From Lachnospiraceae bacterium (GTDB lineage Bacteria; Bacillota; Clostridia; Lachnospirales; Lachnospiraceae): a stretch of 64,000 nt of DNA. A model generated the notes under the pieces. The model saw only the letters and a program-made list of their open reading frames with translations, did no database searches and was not told where the DNA came from. This document shows, in pieces, positions 31,542-41,108 of this stretch. Each line of letters opens with the position of its first letter. The stretch's first letter is position 1. The translations under genes were made by a program, and so were the position numbers. The stretch spans positions 173,971-237,970 of the forward strand of contig JAETRD010000005.1 of the NCBI GenBank assembly GCA_021770345.1, written 5' to 3'.

Positions 31542-34500
31542 AGCACCTGACGTATCTGACGGATAAACTGTTCGGCAATATGGTATAAACGCGTGGTCTG
31601 TACCTGATATTCCTGATTTTGCTCCATCCCTTCCGCCTCTGACTGCGCGTTTACCCCGAACAGCCCGCCGGAAAAATGCATCATATCCAAATCCGTGAGA
31701 TATGTAACATGCATATCCGCGTGTTCCTCTCCGCCAAACTGTTGTGCAAATGCCTCCATGCTCTGTTCTAACAGTTCCCCTGTCTGTCGATTGTCGGTGG
31801 CGATCAGGCCGCTCACGCCGTTTTCTTTTGCCTGGAAGGTTGCCGCAATTTTCCCCCGGAGGGCGCTTTCCATCGTGATATCCACAATTCCCTTTTTGTC
31901 CGCACCGCGGACGATTTTTAAGGAAACATTCACCACGCCGTCACCGACCGTCACCGGAACGGAATACTGTTCCTGCTTTGCCATCATACGGTTTACCTGC
32001 AGCTGCGCCGACAGCAGACGCATCTCCCTCATGTCAAGGCTTGTCACGCCGTCATCCGTTATCATTCCTTTCATGACGTTCTCGGCCAGTTCGCCCAGCC
32101 TCTCCTGCACTTCTCCCAGAGCCTCCGGTGTACTGAGCGCATCGCAGTAATCCTCCAGCAGCTGCTCGCTTGCCCTGGCAAAACCTGCCGCATCCGCCCC
32201 GGTATGTTCCGCTGCTTTCCCGAATATTTTCCGGAACATACCGTTGCGGTTCTTTGTCATCTCCTCCACCGCAAGCACATTTGCCATGGTATTGGGGATG
32301 TCGTATTTCTCAAGTATCCGGTAAACATCCACGTCCGCCTTTGCGCTCTGCTCCGCCCCGACAAGCTGTTCTTTTGCATATGCGAGATCCAATTCGGCAT
32401 CATTTGTTTCGACCTCCGCAAGCGCTGCCCGAAGCCGTTCCGGCGTCATATCCTGCCATTCTCCGCGCAGTGACATCACCTTGCGCAGCCGCTCCGGCGT
32501 GATATCGTCCATCAGGTCTTTCAGGCAATTCATCTGATACGCGGATTCTATCTGCTCCGTCACGGAGCCTCCGCGATATCCGCCGCCCTCACGCTCGCCG
32601 AAGGAATCATCCACGGCATATTCCATCTTTCCGCTCCGGTTCGCGGAGCGCACCGCAGTAAGCAGATTCCGCATCGTAAGCTTTGCGCCCTGGCTTACCA
32701 GCGCACCAATCGCGGCTCCGTCCGTCTGTTCAACCTGACGGATCAGGCGGTAAGTGCCGATGTAGGAAGCTCTTTCCTCCTCGCTGATTTCATGATTCTG
32801 CTCCAGTTTCCACAAAAATTCACTGAACTTCCGGTTTTCCTTCTCTCCGCTCTCCGACTCAAACTGCTCCGCCGCGGCATTTAAGCTTGCAAAATCCATA
32901 TCCAGCGGATTAATTCCACGCTTTATCAGCTGCGTGACCGCTACCGGTGTCAAATTCCGGAACACACGCTGTACTTCCTCGTCCGCCTGCTTCATCTGCG
33001 CGATACTCTCTGGATTGATCGCAAGATTGTTGTAGCCGAGAATACGGGCCGCCCTGCGGTTTTCCTCGGAGATTTCCACGCCGATCTCCTGCAGGATATC
33101 ATCCACATTCCGAAACGCTTTCTGAATGGAATCCCCAAGATCTGCCCGCGGCACCGTCATCAACGTCTCATAGCGCTCATTCGCCTGTTCGAAGCGCTCC
33201 CGAAGCGTCATTCCGGCTTTATAGGCGGTATCCACCGTGCCGTCCTGTACCCCTCTTATTCCCAGCACATATGCAGGCACGTTTTTTAACTCCGCAACCT
33301 TTTCCGTGGTCTCACGAAGAGCAGCGATATTCTCCGGTGTACTCTCGGCCCCCTGTGACGAGAGCATCTGCCTGTAATAGGCCTCCTCCTGCGCTTTCAA
33401 CTGTTCCACCAGCCGTTCAAGCGGCTCTGTCTCTATAGAAATCCCCTGCTTTAACAGGCTGTAATTTGCCTGCACCGTCATCAGAAGCCGCGCTTCCTCC
33501 AACCGCCTGCGCGCCGTCAGCACTGCAAGCCCCTGTTCCGTATATGCCTGCTCCGGCCCGGCCTGTACCGCACCTGTCTGCAATGCCGCATCCGTTTCCG
33601 CCGCATCTGTCTGCCGTGCCGCATCCGTTCCCGCCGCACTGCCTGTACTCACACCCGCGGCCGCCTGCTTTGTATCGGACATGTCCGCTTCCTCCGAAGC
33701 ACGGACAGCAAGCGCATACTCCAGATTCTGCACGGTCAAATCCATATCGTGTTCGATCAGGTATGCCACGTCCGCATCGGACGCATTATTTACGACCTCA
33801 GACACATGCTCCGCGCGGGCAGCAAGCGTATAACCGGAGATCAGCACTGCCTGCTCCGGCCGTCCCCCCTCCGCGACTGCAGCGGCAATCCGCTCCCTCA
33901 CATCCTCCGCCTGCATCGGGAACTCCATACTCCTGAGCGCTTTTAAATATCTGAGATTCTCCTCCGTCAGCGGTATCTCATTGTCAACCAGCCACTGACA
34001 GTCCGCCTTTGTCTGATCGTCCGCCGCAAAGCCCGCCTGTCGGATGACAGTCTCCACCTGTCCGATAAACGTATCGATATCCACAGACTCCTCTGCCCTG
34101 TGGTAAAGGCTGCTCCCGCTGTGCTCCGCCAGGTAAAGGTTCTCTATTGTAGGTGTAAGTCCGTTATCCAGCAGATATTTCACCGCTCCGTCGCCGGGCG
34201 CCTCCAATGACTCCGCCAGCTTCAGCGCTCTGTGCGCCTCCCTGACATTATCCTCCGTCAGCGGAAGATCCTGCCGGTGTAATTCGGAGGCAATCTGCAC
34301 CGCGAGCTCGGCGCTGCCGGTAATCGCCTGCAGCTGTTCGATATCCAGATCATCGCCGAAAACAGAAATATCCACTCCCGCTTTGGCCAGCTGTGCTTTG
34401 ATCTTATCTGTCTCCGTCACAATAACATGCGTGCCGGTCTCATCAAAGGTAAACCCCTCCTCCTGCATTCTTGCATAGTCTTCCGGTGACGTGGTGTTTG

Positions 34501-34759
34501 CAAGAACTGCCATCTGATTCTTGCGCTCCGCGGCGTCTAATGCCGCAGATTGCCCGATTTCTTCCGCAATGTCCTGTTTCTCCTCCGCATCCGGCTTTAA
34601 GTAGGTTGCATCCTTTACATTGACAGACTTCTGACCGACGCTTCCGCTGCTCTTCTCTGCGGCTATATCCGCAAACGTGATGCGCCCCTCCTGTTCCTGG
34701 GGTCCGGTCGTCTGCTGCAATTTATCGATAAAATTTGTACTCTGCTGCTCAACTCTCAT
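31538..34759 (-). CDS. giant repeat protein (DUF6240 type) with FliK-like C-terminus
   Basis: A 1073-residue soluble protein without signal or membrane segment. Throughout it carries degenerate helical repeats with the motif (x)LTxxNLxxAxxL: for example LPLTEDNVREAHRAL, LTPTIENLYLAEHS, IPLTEENLRYLKAL, MDLTVQNLEYALAV, AKLTMRNLLTAVRS, DITPERLRKVMSL. A Gln/Ala-rich spacer sits at about residues 365-400. The C-terminal 170 residues (VNVSLKIVRGADKKGIVDI, SALRGKIAATFQAKENGV, GELLEQSMEAFAQQF) resemble the C-terminal domain of flagellar hook-length protein FliK. I recall such proteins in Lachnospiraceae as DUF6240. GGAGGG lies before the ATG. Function unknown; a ruler or export substrate is a guess. 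Confidence 0.75.
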   Translation of the reverse strand: MRVEQQSTNFIDKLQQTTGPQEQEGRITFADIAAEKSSGSVGQKSVNVKDATYLKPDAEEKQDIAEEIGQSAALDAAERKNQMAVLANTTSPEDYARMQEEGFTFDETGTHVIVTETDKIKAQLAKAGVDISVFGDDLDIEQLQAITGSAELAVQIASELHRQDLPLTEDNVREAHRALKLAESLEAPGDGAVKYLLDNGLTPTIENLYLAEHSGSSLYHRAEESVDIDTFIGQVETVIRQAGFAADDQTKADCQWLVDNEIPLTEENLRYLKALRSMEFPMQAEDVRERIAAAVAEGGRPEQAVLISGYTLAARAEHVSEVVNNASDADVAYLIEHDMDLTVQNLEYALAVRASEEADMSDTKQAAAGVSTGSAAGTDAARQTDAAETDAALQTGAVQAGPEQAYTEQGLAVLTARRRLEEARLLMTVQANYSLLKQGISIETEPLERLVEQLKAQEEAYYRQMLSSQGAESTPENIAALRETTEKVAELKNVPAYVLGIRGVQDGTVDTAYKAGMTLRERFEQANERYETLMTVPRADLGDSIQKAFRNVDDILQEIGVEISEENRRAARILGYNNLAINPESIAQMKQADEEVQRVFRNLTPVAVTQLIKRGINPLDMDFASLNAAAEQFESESGEKENRKFSEFLWKLEQNHEISEEERASYIGTYRLIRQVEQTDGAAIGALVSQGAKLTMRNLLTAVRSANRSGKMEYAVDDSFGEREGGGYRGGSVTEQIESAYQMNCLKDLMDDITPERLRKVMSLRGEWQDMTPERLRAALAEVETNDAELDLAYAKEQLVGAEQSAKADVDVYRILEKYDIPNTMANVLAVEEMTKNRNGMFRKIFGKAAEHTGADAAGFARASEQLLEDYCDALSTPEALGEVQERLGELAENVMKGMITDDGVTSLDMREMRLLSAQLQVNRMMAKQEQYSVPVTVGDGVVNVSLKIVRGADKKGIVDITMESALRGKIAATFQAKENGVSGLIATDNRQTGELLEQSMEAFAQQFGGEEHADMHVTYLTDLDMMHFSGGLFGVNAQSEAEGMEQNQEYQVQTTRLYHIAEQFIRQIRQVL

Positions 34760-34833
34760 TTACGGTTCCCTCCGTCTTTTCAAATAACGGATGCCACGCT
34801 GTGCGATTCATCCTTACGTCCAAGTCAAAACAA

Positions 34834-34873
34834 CGCACTGTGCCTTCTGAGCAGGCTCAGAAGGCACAGTGCG
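34834..34873 (-). terminator. intrinsic terminator of glgB
   Basis: A perfect 17-bp stem (34834-34850, 34857-34873; core GCACTGTGCCTTCTGA) with a 6-base loop, followed on the minus strand by TTGTTTTGAC. Confidence 0.88.
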
Positions 34874-34922
34874 CCGTCCGTAGCTGATATATATATCGGT
34901 TATACCAGTTTATTTGTTAAGT

Positions 34923-36821
34923 TTAAAAGTGAAATACGGCCACACCGTACGGCGACAGCGGATATACGATCGAGTACGGTTTCCCGTCGCACTCTTTCTT
35001 TTTGGGTCGATAACTCTGCGGTTTCTTCTTTCCGTCCCCGCCGAATTCCTCCGCATCGCTGTCAAGCACAAGGCGGTAGCTCTTATTCAGCGGTACGCCC
35101 ACGCGGTAGTCCGGCCGCTCCATCGGCGTAAAGTTGCATACAAACAGCAGATTATTCTTCCCGTCCCTGCTCCTGCGCACAAAACTGAAAATACTGCGGT
35201 CCGCATCATTTGCATTGATCCACTCAAATCCGTCCCAGCTGTTGTCGAGCTCGTACATTGCGGGGTTTTTCTGGTAGAGATGAAGCAGTTTTTTCACCCA
35301 GTTCTGCACATGCTTATGGTCCGGGTTCTCCAGCAGATACCAGTCAAGCTCGCGCGCCTCGCTCCATTCCTGAAGCTGTGCAAATTCCTGTCCCATAAAC
35401 AGCAGTTTCTTGCCGGGATGTCCCATCATAAACGCATACCCGACCATAAGGTTGCGGAATTTGTCAATGCCGAGCCCCGGCATCTTGTTTAACATGGAAC
35501 ATTTCAGATGAACTACCTCGTCGTGGGAGAGCACCAGAATATAATGCTCGCTCTCATTATAGCTCATCGCAAACGTCATTTTGTGATGGTTGTTCTTGCG
35601 GAAATAGGGGTCGAGTTTCATGTAATCCAAAAAGTCGTGCATCCATCCCATGTTCCACTTATAGCTGAAATTCAGGCCATCCTCTTCAACCGGACCCGTC
35701 ACCTTCGGCCACGCCGTCGATTCCTCGGCAATCATCACGGCCCCCGGATTTCGTCCGAGTATCAGTGTGTTGATATGCTTGAAAAATTCGATTGCCTCCA
35801 GATTTTCATTGCTGCCGTATTTGTTGCGGACCCACTGTCCCTCGTTTTTACCGTAATCAAGATAGAGCATGGAGGCTACCGCATCCACCCGCAGTCCGTC
35901 GATGTGATAATGCTCAATCCACATCAATGCGCTGCCGATCAGGAAGTTTTTCACCTCATTCTTCCCGTAATCAAAGATCTTGGTGCCCCAGTCGGGATGC
36001 TCTCCCTTTCTCGGATCCGCATACTCATAGAGGCAGGTTCCGTCAAACTCCGCAAGCCCGTGTGCATCCCGCGGGAAATGCGCCGGTACCCAGTCGAGAA
36101 TGACTCCGATATTATGCTTGTGACACTCGTTGACAAAGTATGCAAAGTCCTCCGGCGTTCCGTACCGGGCCGTGGGTGCATAATAGCCCGTCACCTGGTA
36201 ACCCCAGGAACCGTCAAACGGATACTCCGAGATCCCCATCAGCTCAATATGTGTATAGCCCATCTCCGTCACATAGGAAATCAGCGATTTCGCCAGCTCC
36301 CGATATGTGTAAAATCCTTCGTCCTCTCTGCCCGGATGGCACATCCAGGAACCGGGATGTACCTCATAAATCGCCATCGGCTGCGCATACGGGTCTTCTG
36401 TCTTCGCCCGTTTGCTCATCCATTTTGCATCTGACCATTTGAAATGTCCGATATCCGCCACTGCAGACGCATTCCCCGGTCGCAGCTCCGCATAATTTGC
36501 ATAAGGATCCGCCTTATACAGCCGCTTTCCGTCCTTCGTCTCAATCAGATACTTGTAGAGCGCCCCCTCCTCGACACCGGGAATAAACAATTCAAAAATT
36601 CCCATTGTCTCCGGCTCCAACCGTTCCATCTCATGCTCCGTCTCACTCCACCCGTTAAAGCTGCCGATCACCCACACGCGTTTCGCATTCGGCGCCCACA
36701 AATCAAAACACACGCCCCGAATCCCGAACTCATCCGTCGGATGTGCTCCCAGTTTCTGATAGATGTCGTAGTGTGTCGCCTGTCCAAACAGGTAGCGATC
36801 CAATTCCGAAAATCTTGCCAT
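34923..36821 (-). CDS. glgB: 1,4-alpha-glucan branching enzyme
   Basis: A 632-residue GH13 enzyme that makes alpha-1,6 branches in glycogen. N-terminal CBM48 (about residues 25-120, CFDLWAPNAKRVWVIGSFNGW), catalytic barrel with GVILDWVPAHFPRD, the nucleophile in DGLRVDAVASMLYLDYG, the acid in VMIAEESTAWPKV and the third carboxylate in ILVLSHDEVVH, then the C-terminal beta domain (about 530-632). All catalytic residues are intact. It follows the TPR/AAA protein gene by 28 bases. No other glycogen genes lie in the window. Confidence 0.96.
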   Translation of the reverse strand: MARFSELDRYLFGQATHYDIYQKLGAHPTDEFGIRGVCFDLWAPNAKRVWVIGSFNGWSETEHEMERLEPETMGIFELFIPGVEEGALYKYLIETKDGKRLYKADPYANYAELRPGNASAVADIGHFKWSDAKWMSKRAKTEDPYAQPMAIYEVHPGSWMCHPGREDEGFYTYRELAKSLISYVTEMGYTHIELMGISEYPFDGSWGYQVTGYYAPTARYGTPEDFAYFVNECHKHNIGVILDWVPAHFPRDAHGLAEFDGTCLYEYADPRKGEHPDWGTKIFDYGKNEVKNFLIGSALMWIEHYHIDGLRVDAVASMLYLDYGKNEGQWVRNKYGSNENLEAIEFFKHINTLILGRNPGAVMIAEESTAWPKVTGPVEEDGLNFSYKWNMGWMHDFLDYMKLDPYFRKNNHHKMTFAMSYNESEHYILVLSHDEVVHLKCSMLNKMPGLGIDKFRNLMVGYAFMMGHPGKKLLFMGQEFAQLQEWSEARELDWYLLENPDHKHVQNWVKKLLHLYQKNPAMYELDNSWDGFEWINANDADRSIFSFVRRSRDGKNNLLFVCNFTPMERPDYRVGVPLNKSYRLVLDSDAEEFGGDGKKKPQSYRPKKKECDGKPYSIVYPLSPYGVAVFHF

Positions 36822-36849
36822 ATGCCATTACCCCTTTTATTTTTATTTC

Positions 36850-39483
36850 TTAAAAACCAAAATCTTTTTCATGCAGAATTACATAGTCATCATCGTCATA
36901 TCTGCGCGATGATATGATGCTGAATGCCTTTTTGAGACCTCCGCGCTCCGCTCTGGCAATCGCATCATCCACAATCTCCTTGACCTCCGTGAGCGTCGTC
37001 GCCTCGTCGAGTTTCTGGATATTGCTGATGCTGTTATACAGCGCGAGCACTCCCATCTCATCGATCGTATATCCAAGCTCATTTGCATAGGACTTCGCAA
37101 ACGCAACCAGCTCATCACTCGTAAAAATAGGAATATTTATCTTTTCAGAAAATCGGGCGGCAAACCCCGCATCACGGCTCAGCGCCTTGTCAATCCCCCG
37201 GTGCGTATCCTCCATAATGACAAACACACCGCTGGTATCTTTCTCGAGGTAATCGGAAAGCACCTCGGCCGTCTCCTTTGAAATCCCTCCTGCCCGCTCG
37301 ATGATCAGACAGCCTCCCGCTATCTTCCCCATCAAAGAGGGAATATCCTTCTGGTTGAGCGCAGTCGCTTCGATCTTTCCGACCGGCCCCTTCGGTTTTC
37401 CGATTTCTTTCTGCAGTGCCTTAATCATGGCAGTGGCAAGGACGGTTTTCCCGCTTCCCTGCCCGCCCTGAATCACCATGTTACCGGTTGCCGCACTGCC
37501 TCCCACGGACAGATGCCGGATCGCTCCGGTCATCGCCTGACACAGCTGCCGTTCCATGCCCTTAATCGGGACAAAGTATGTAAATATCTCTCTCTGTTCC
37601 TTAGAGAGCTTCTGAATCACCTTTGTATCGCCGATGTCCTCCGGCTCCTCGATTTCCGGCAGGATTCCCTCAGGAAGCGCAATTTCAGGCAAAATGTCTT
37701 CGCGGCGTCTGTCCCTTTTCAGATCTTCCTGCAAATTCCTTGTCGTCTGCGCAAGAATTGCTTCCTCTATCTTCTCATCCGGAATCGTCTCTGTCCCGAC
37801 TGTATGCAGATTCTCCTCCGGCTCCTTCGGCAGTTCCTCACCCGGCTCATCTAACAGTGCCTGAATCTCCTTTGCAAAATCGAACGGTTCGTCGAGTTGC
37901 TCTGGTGGATTTCCCTCGGGCAGAACCATATTCTCCCCGGGCTCCTGCCCGGCTTCCTCCTCAGGAACAGCTTCCTCCTCGGGCTCCTGTTCCGTTTCCT
38001 CCACAGAAACAGGTTCCTCTGCAAACAGCTCCCGCATGCCTCCCCCGACGCCGAGCGCCGCTGCCTCCTCAGGCGTCAGACGGAACTCTTCCCCGTATAT
38101 ACTGCCGATTCCGGTCCCCGCTGCTGCAAGCCGCTCGTCCATTATCGCATTCTCGTTGGAAAGACGGTCAATTTCCTGCTGCAGGAGCTGGTTCATATCC
38201 GCAACCATCTTTACGGCCCGGTCCTCCTCAATCGGTTCCCCGGCAAGGTACTGCTCCTCGAGCAGATCACGCGGCGTCAGACCCGAGTTAAGCTTCGGAA
38301 TCACATCCGCAAGGCGTCCCATAATGTCTCCCGCTTCCTGCAGGGCTCTCGCCTTCGCCGACTCCAGTTTCCGCTGTTCCGCCTCCTGCAGGGCAGCCTC
38401 CGCAGCCCGGCGGGTCCTCTCCCATTCTGCAAGCACGTCGTCAATGCTCATCTGACCGGTCACCTGCGGTTCCTTTGTCCCGCTCTCCGGAACATACATG
38501 CTCATCTGACCGTCATAGTCCTCCGCGAGATACTCCCTGAAATCATTCCTGAGCGAATTATCAATCTCCGCATCGGTCGCAATATGCGGCAGTTCATCCT
38601 CCTGTGCGGGCTCTTCCCTGGGCAGCTGCAGATACGGAATCTCCTCCACCAGCCTTTTGATCGTATCCATGCTGTCATCCACGGTCTCTTTTTCCGTGGC
38701 ATACATAATCTGCTGCATGCTCTTCTGCAGCTCTTCCTGCAGATTCTGTGTATTAAAACGTTCCGGCGAGAGCTTCACATCCGGAATCTGAACCGCATCA
38801 CTCACAATCTCGCCGGATATCAGGGGCTCCTCCGGCTTCACTTCCACAACACCGTCCCTGTTCAGACGGAACTGACGATACTTTTCCTCCTGCTGCTTAC
38901 TTAACGGCTGATAAAGCATCTTAAGCTCCAGCGCGTTCTCGACATAGGGCCCTTCGCCAAACCACAGAATCAGTTCGTCACATGCCTCGATACATTTCTC
39001 ACTCATCCCCGCTTTGTGATAGAGACAGGCCAGCTCATAGGCCCACTCCTCAGAATATTCCTGCTCCTTGAGCTCCTCGAGAATGGAAATCAGCGCGCCG
39101 ATATCCGCTCCCTCCGCTTTGGAAATTTCATATTTTAATACATATTTGAGATTGTCCTGCGGCGCAATCTCCACAAACTCCTGATAGTAGTCTTTTGCTT
39201 CGGTATAATTTCCCATCTTGACGGCAACTTCTGCAAGGTGATAAATAATCATACGCCCGATCGGTGAGCGGTCATAAGCCATCAGAAGGATATCCCTGCT
39301 CTCCTCATAACGCCCTGTCTTTTCGTATATCTCCCCCGCCTTCATCAATGCGTTTACGTTTTTTATCTTATGCCAGTTTATCATGTCTGCAATCTCTGCC
39401 GCCGCGTTGTAATTATGATCTGCGGCCAGAGATTTCATCTGATCCAGCTTCAGTTTATATTCGTATTTATCCAACTGTGCCAC
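36850..39483 (-). CDS. TPR protein with C-terminal AAA-type ATPase domain
   Basis: An 877-residue soluble protein. N-terminal 200 residues are TPR-like helices (NALMKAGEIYEKTGRYEESRDILL, GNYTEAKDYYQEFVEIAPQ). The middle (about 210-640) is acidic, Glu/Pro-rich and probably disordered, with Gln/Glu coiled stretches. The C-terminal domain has Walker A NMVIQGGQGSGKTVLATAM near residue 670 and a Walker-B-like GGCLIIERAGGI, then an AAA-like arginine-containing lid (FAARFSEKINIPIF). No catalytic partner is recognised. Located upstream of glgB in one likely operon (28-base gap), so a role around carbohydrate storage is possible but unproven. I do not know an established name for it. Confidence 0.8.
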   Translation of the reverse strand: MAQLDKYEYKLKLDQMKSLAADHNYNAAAEIADMINWHKIKNVNALMKAGEIYEKTGRYEESRDILLMAYDRSPIGRMIIYHLAEVAVKMGNYTEAKDYYQEFVEIAPQDNLKYVLKYEISKAEGADIGALISILEELKEQEYSEEWAYELACLYHKAGMSEKCIEACDELILWFGEGPYVENALELKMLYQPLSKQQEEKYRQFRLNRDGVVEVKPEEPLISGEIVSDAVQIPDVKLSPERFNTQNLQEELQKSMQQIMYATEKETVDDSMDTIKRLVEEIPYLQLPREEPAQEDELPHIATDAEIDNSLRNDFREYLAEDYDGQMSMYVPESGTKEPQVTGQMSIDDVLAEWERTRRAAEAALQEAEQRKLESAKARALQEAGDIMGRLADVIPKLNSGLTPRDLLEEQYLAGEPIEEDRAVKMVADMNQLLQQEIDRLSNENAIMDERLAAAGTGIGSIYGEEFRLTPEEAAALGVGGGMRELFAEEPVSVEETEQEPEEEAVPEEEAGQEPGENMVLPEGNPPEQLDEPFDFAKEIQALLDEPGEELPKEPEENLHTVGTETIPDEKIEEAILAQTTRNLQEDLKRDRRREDILPEIALPEGILPEIEEPEDIGDTKVIQKLSKEQREIFTYFVPIKGMERQLCQAMTGAIRHLSVGGSAATGNMVIQGGQGSGKTVLATAMIKALQKEIGKPKGPVGKIEATALNQKDIPSLMGKIAGGCLIIERAGGISKETAEVLSDYLEKDTSGVFVIMEDTHRGIDKALSRDAGFAARFSEKINIPIFTSDELVAFAKSYANELGYTIDEMGVLALYNSISNIQKLDEATTLTEVKEIVDDAIARAERGGLKKAFSIISSRRYDDDDYVILHEKDFGF

Positions 39484-39569
39484 CTCAAAATGTACAAGTT
39501 TATCGCTTTTATATAACTTTTAGTTTATCATACGCATTTATAGATGTCAAAAATTATCGAATAAAGACG

Positions 39570-39596
39570 GGGCGGCAAGCCACATGCTTTCCGCCC
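39570..39596 (-). terminator. terminator of the AI-2E-type permease gene
   Basis: GGGCGG (39570-39575) and CCGCCC (39591-39596), extended inward by AAGC/GCTT with one mismatch. The minus strand continues CGTCTTTATT. T run on the plus side too. Confidence 0.7.
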
Positions 39597-39603
39597 TTTT
39601 TCA

Positions 39604-40956
39604 TCAGTTTTTATTGTCCGTGCCCGGGTCCGTTTCCTCCTTTGCCGTCTCTTTTTGAACCGGCTTTTCCCCGTAATAAAGCATGTTTGTATTTCTGTCA
39701 ATATTTACAAGATAGACATAGTCCTCCGTCCTGTCCGTCAGGCCGCGTTTCCGCAGAAAATAGGACACGGATTTCTGGACAATGTAATAAATGACCGCCA
39801 TGAGCGGCACGCCGAGGAGCATACCCGGAAAGCCCCACAGTCCGCCGAATATCATAATCGCAAACACCACCCAGAAGGAGGAAAGCCCCGTGGATTCCCC
39901 CAATATCTTCGGCCCGATAATATTCCCGTCCACCTGCTGCAAAACGAGAACAAATATCAAAAAATACAGGCCCTGTATCGGATTTTGCAGAACGATGATG
40001 ATAAACGACGGAATCGCCCCGATAAAAGGACCGAAAAACGGAATCACATTCGTCACCCCGATAATCACCGCCACCAGAATCGGGTCCGGCATTTTCATAA
40101 TGATGAGCACAATGTAGGCCAATACACCGATAATCGCGGAGTCGAGTATCTTACCGGAGATAAACCCGCCGAAAATCTCATTGCTCTTGCGCACGGTCTC
40201 GACAATCACATTCGCACGCACCGGCTTAAAAAGCGCATAGATAATCTTCTTCGCCTGGCCGGCAAACGTCTCCTTGCTCGCCAGCACATAGACCGACACG
40301 ATCACGCCGACAAAAATATTCAGAACAAACTTCACGCCGTAGACCACGCCGCTGGTAATCGAATAAATATACTGTTGTATCTTCGGCAGCAGGTCCTTCT
40401 CGAAAAACGTCTGCACGCCGGCGGTCAGCTTTTCAAAGATCTCTCCGACCAGCTCCGCCAGATCCGAATCCCCCTTTGTGAAATCCTCCACCCAGGCCAC
40501 CAGATTATTAATCTCCTCCGGCAGTGTAACCGCCATCTTTTGAATACTTGCCGCCATCGACGGCACGACCGCCGCGATCAGCAGAACAATGATTCCCACA
40601 AAAAACAAAAGTGAGCCGAAAATCGCAACTGCACGGGCCGTCTTCCCTGCCTTCTGCGCATTCTTCATCCGGGTTTCCAGAAACCGCAGCACATACTGCT
40701 CTATGAACTTCATAATCGGATTCAGCAGATAGGCCAGCACCACCCCGATTGTGATCGGCTGCAAAATACCGAACAGCTGCCTCCAGAAATCGGCAAACCC
40801 GTTGTAGCGGTAAATCAAAAAGAAAAACAGCGTACAGCAGCAAAATGTGCCGAAAACAGCCATCGCAATGATCAGAATACGGTCCTTTGCCGCCCAGTCA
40901 TATTTTTTGTTGTCGGTATTATTTGTGTTCTCTTCTTTATAGTTCTGCTTGTCCAA
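39604..40956 (-). CDS. AI-2E family transporter
   Basis: A 450-residue polytopic membrane protein of PF01594. About eight hydrophobic helices are seen: near residues 30-50, 70-90, 105-130, 205-235, 270-300 and 300-370. The core motif region YIVLIIMKMPDPILVAVIIGVTNVIPFFGPFIGAIPS, given as overlapping parts, is typical of YtvI/PerM proteins. Members export quorum signals, or act as Na+/H+ exchangers, and the real substrate here cannot be told. The N-terminal tail is polar (NYKEENTNNTDNKKYDWA). It has a promoter at 41029-41056 and a terminator at 39570-39596, so it is a single-gene unit. Confidence 0.9.
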   Translation of the reverse strand: MDKQNYKEENTNNTDNKKYDWAAKDRILIIAMAVFGTFCCCTLFFFLIYRYNGFADFWRQLFGILQPITIGVVLAYLLNPIMKFIEQYVLRFLETRMKNAQKAGKTARAVAIFGSLLFFVGIIVLLIAAVVPSMAASIQKMAVTLPEEINNLVAWVEDFTKGDSDLAELVGEIFEKLTAGVQTFFEKDLLPKIQQYIYSITSGVVYGVKFVLNIFVGVIVSVYVLASKETFAGQAKKIIYALFKPVRANVIVETVRKSNEIFGGFISGKILDSAIIGVLAYIVLIIMKMPDPILVAVIIGVTNVIPFFGPFIGAIPSFIIIVLQNPIQGLYFLIFVLVLQQVDGNIIGPKILGESTGLSSFWVVFAIMIFGGLWGFPGMLLGVPLMAVIYYIVQKSVSYFLRKRGLTDRTEDYVYLVNIDRNTNMLYYGEKPVQKETAKEETDPGTDNKN

Positions 40957-41028
40957 TCCGGTTTCTCCTTTATCTGCCGAAAATCATCTCTGTTCAGGAC
41001 CTGTGCCCTGTCATCTGAAGCTACTGTT

Positions 41029-41056
41029 ATTATATCGCATCCTGAACTTTTTTCAA
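41029..41056 (-). promoter_or_regulatory. promoter of the AI-2E-type permease
   Basis: Minus-strand TTGAAA (41056-41051) and TATAAT (41034-41029), 16 bases apart. Confidence 0.65.
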
Positions 41057-41108
41057 TGGAGAAATCCTCTCTGCTTTCTTTACGACGGAGAAATATTTCC
41101 TTCTTCCT

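Noticed and set aside
33466-33936. Open plus-strand frame opposite the DUF6240 gene
   Set aside because: Pro/Ala/Arg-rich shadow of the Gln/Ala-rich spacer on the other strand.
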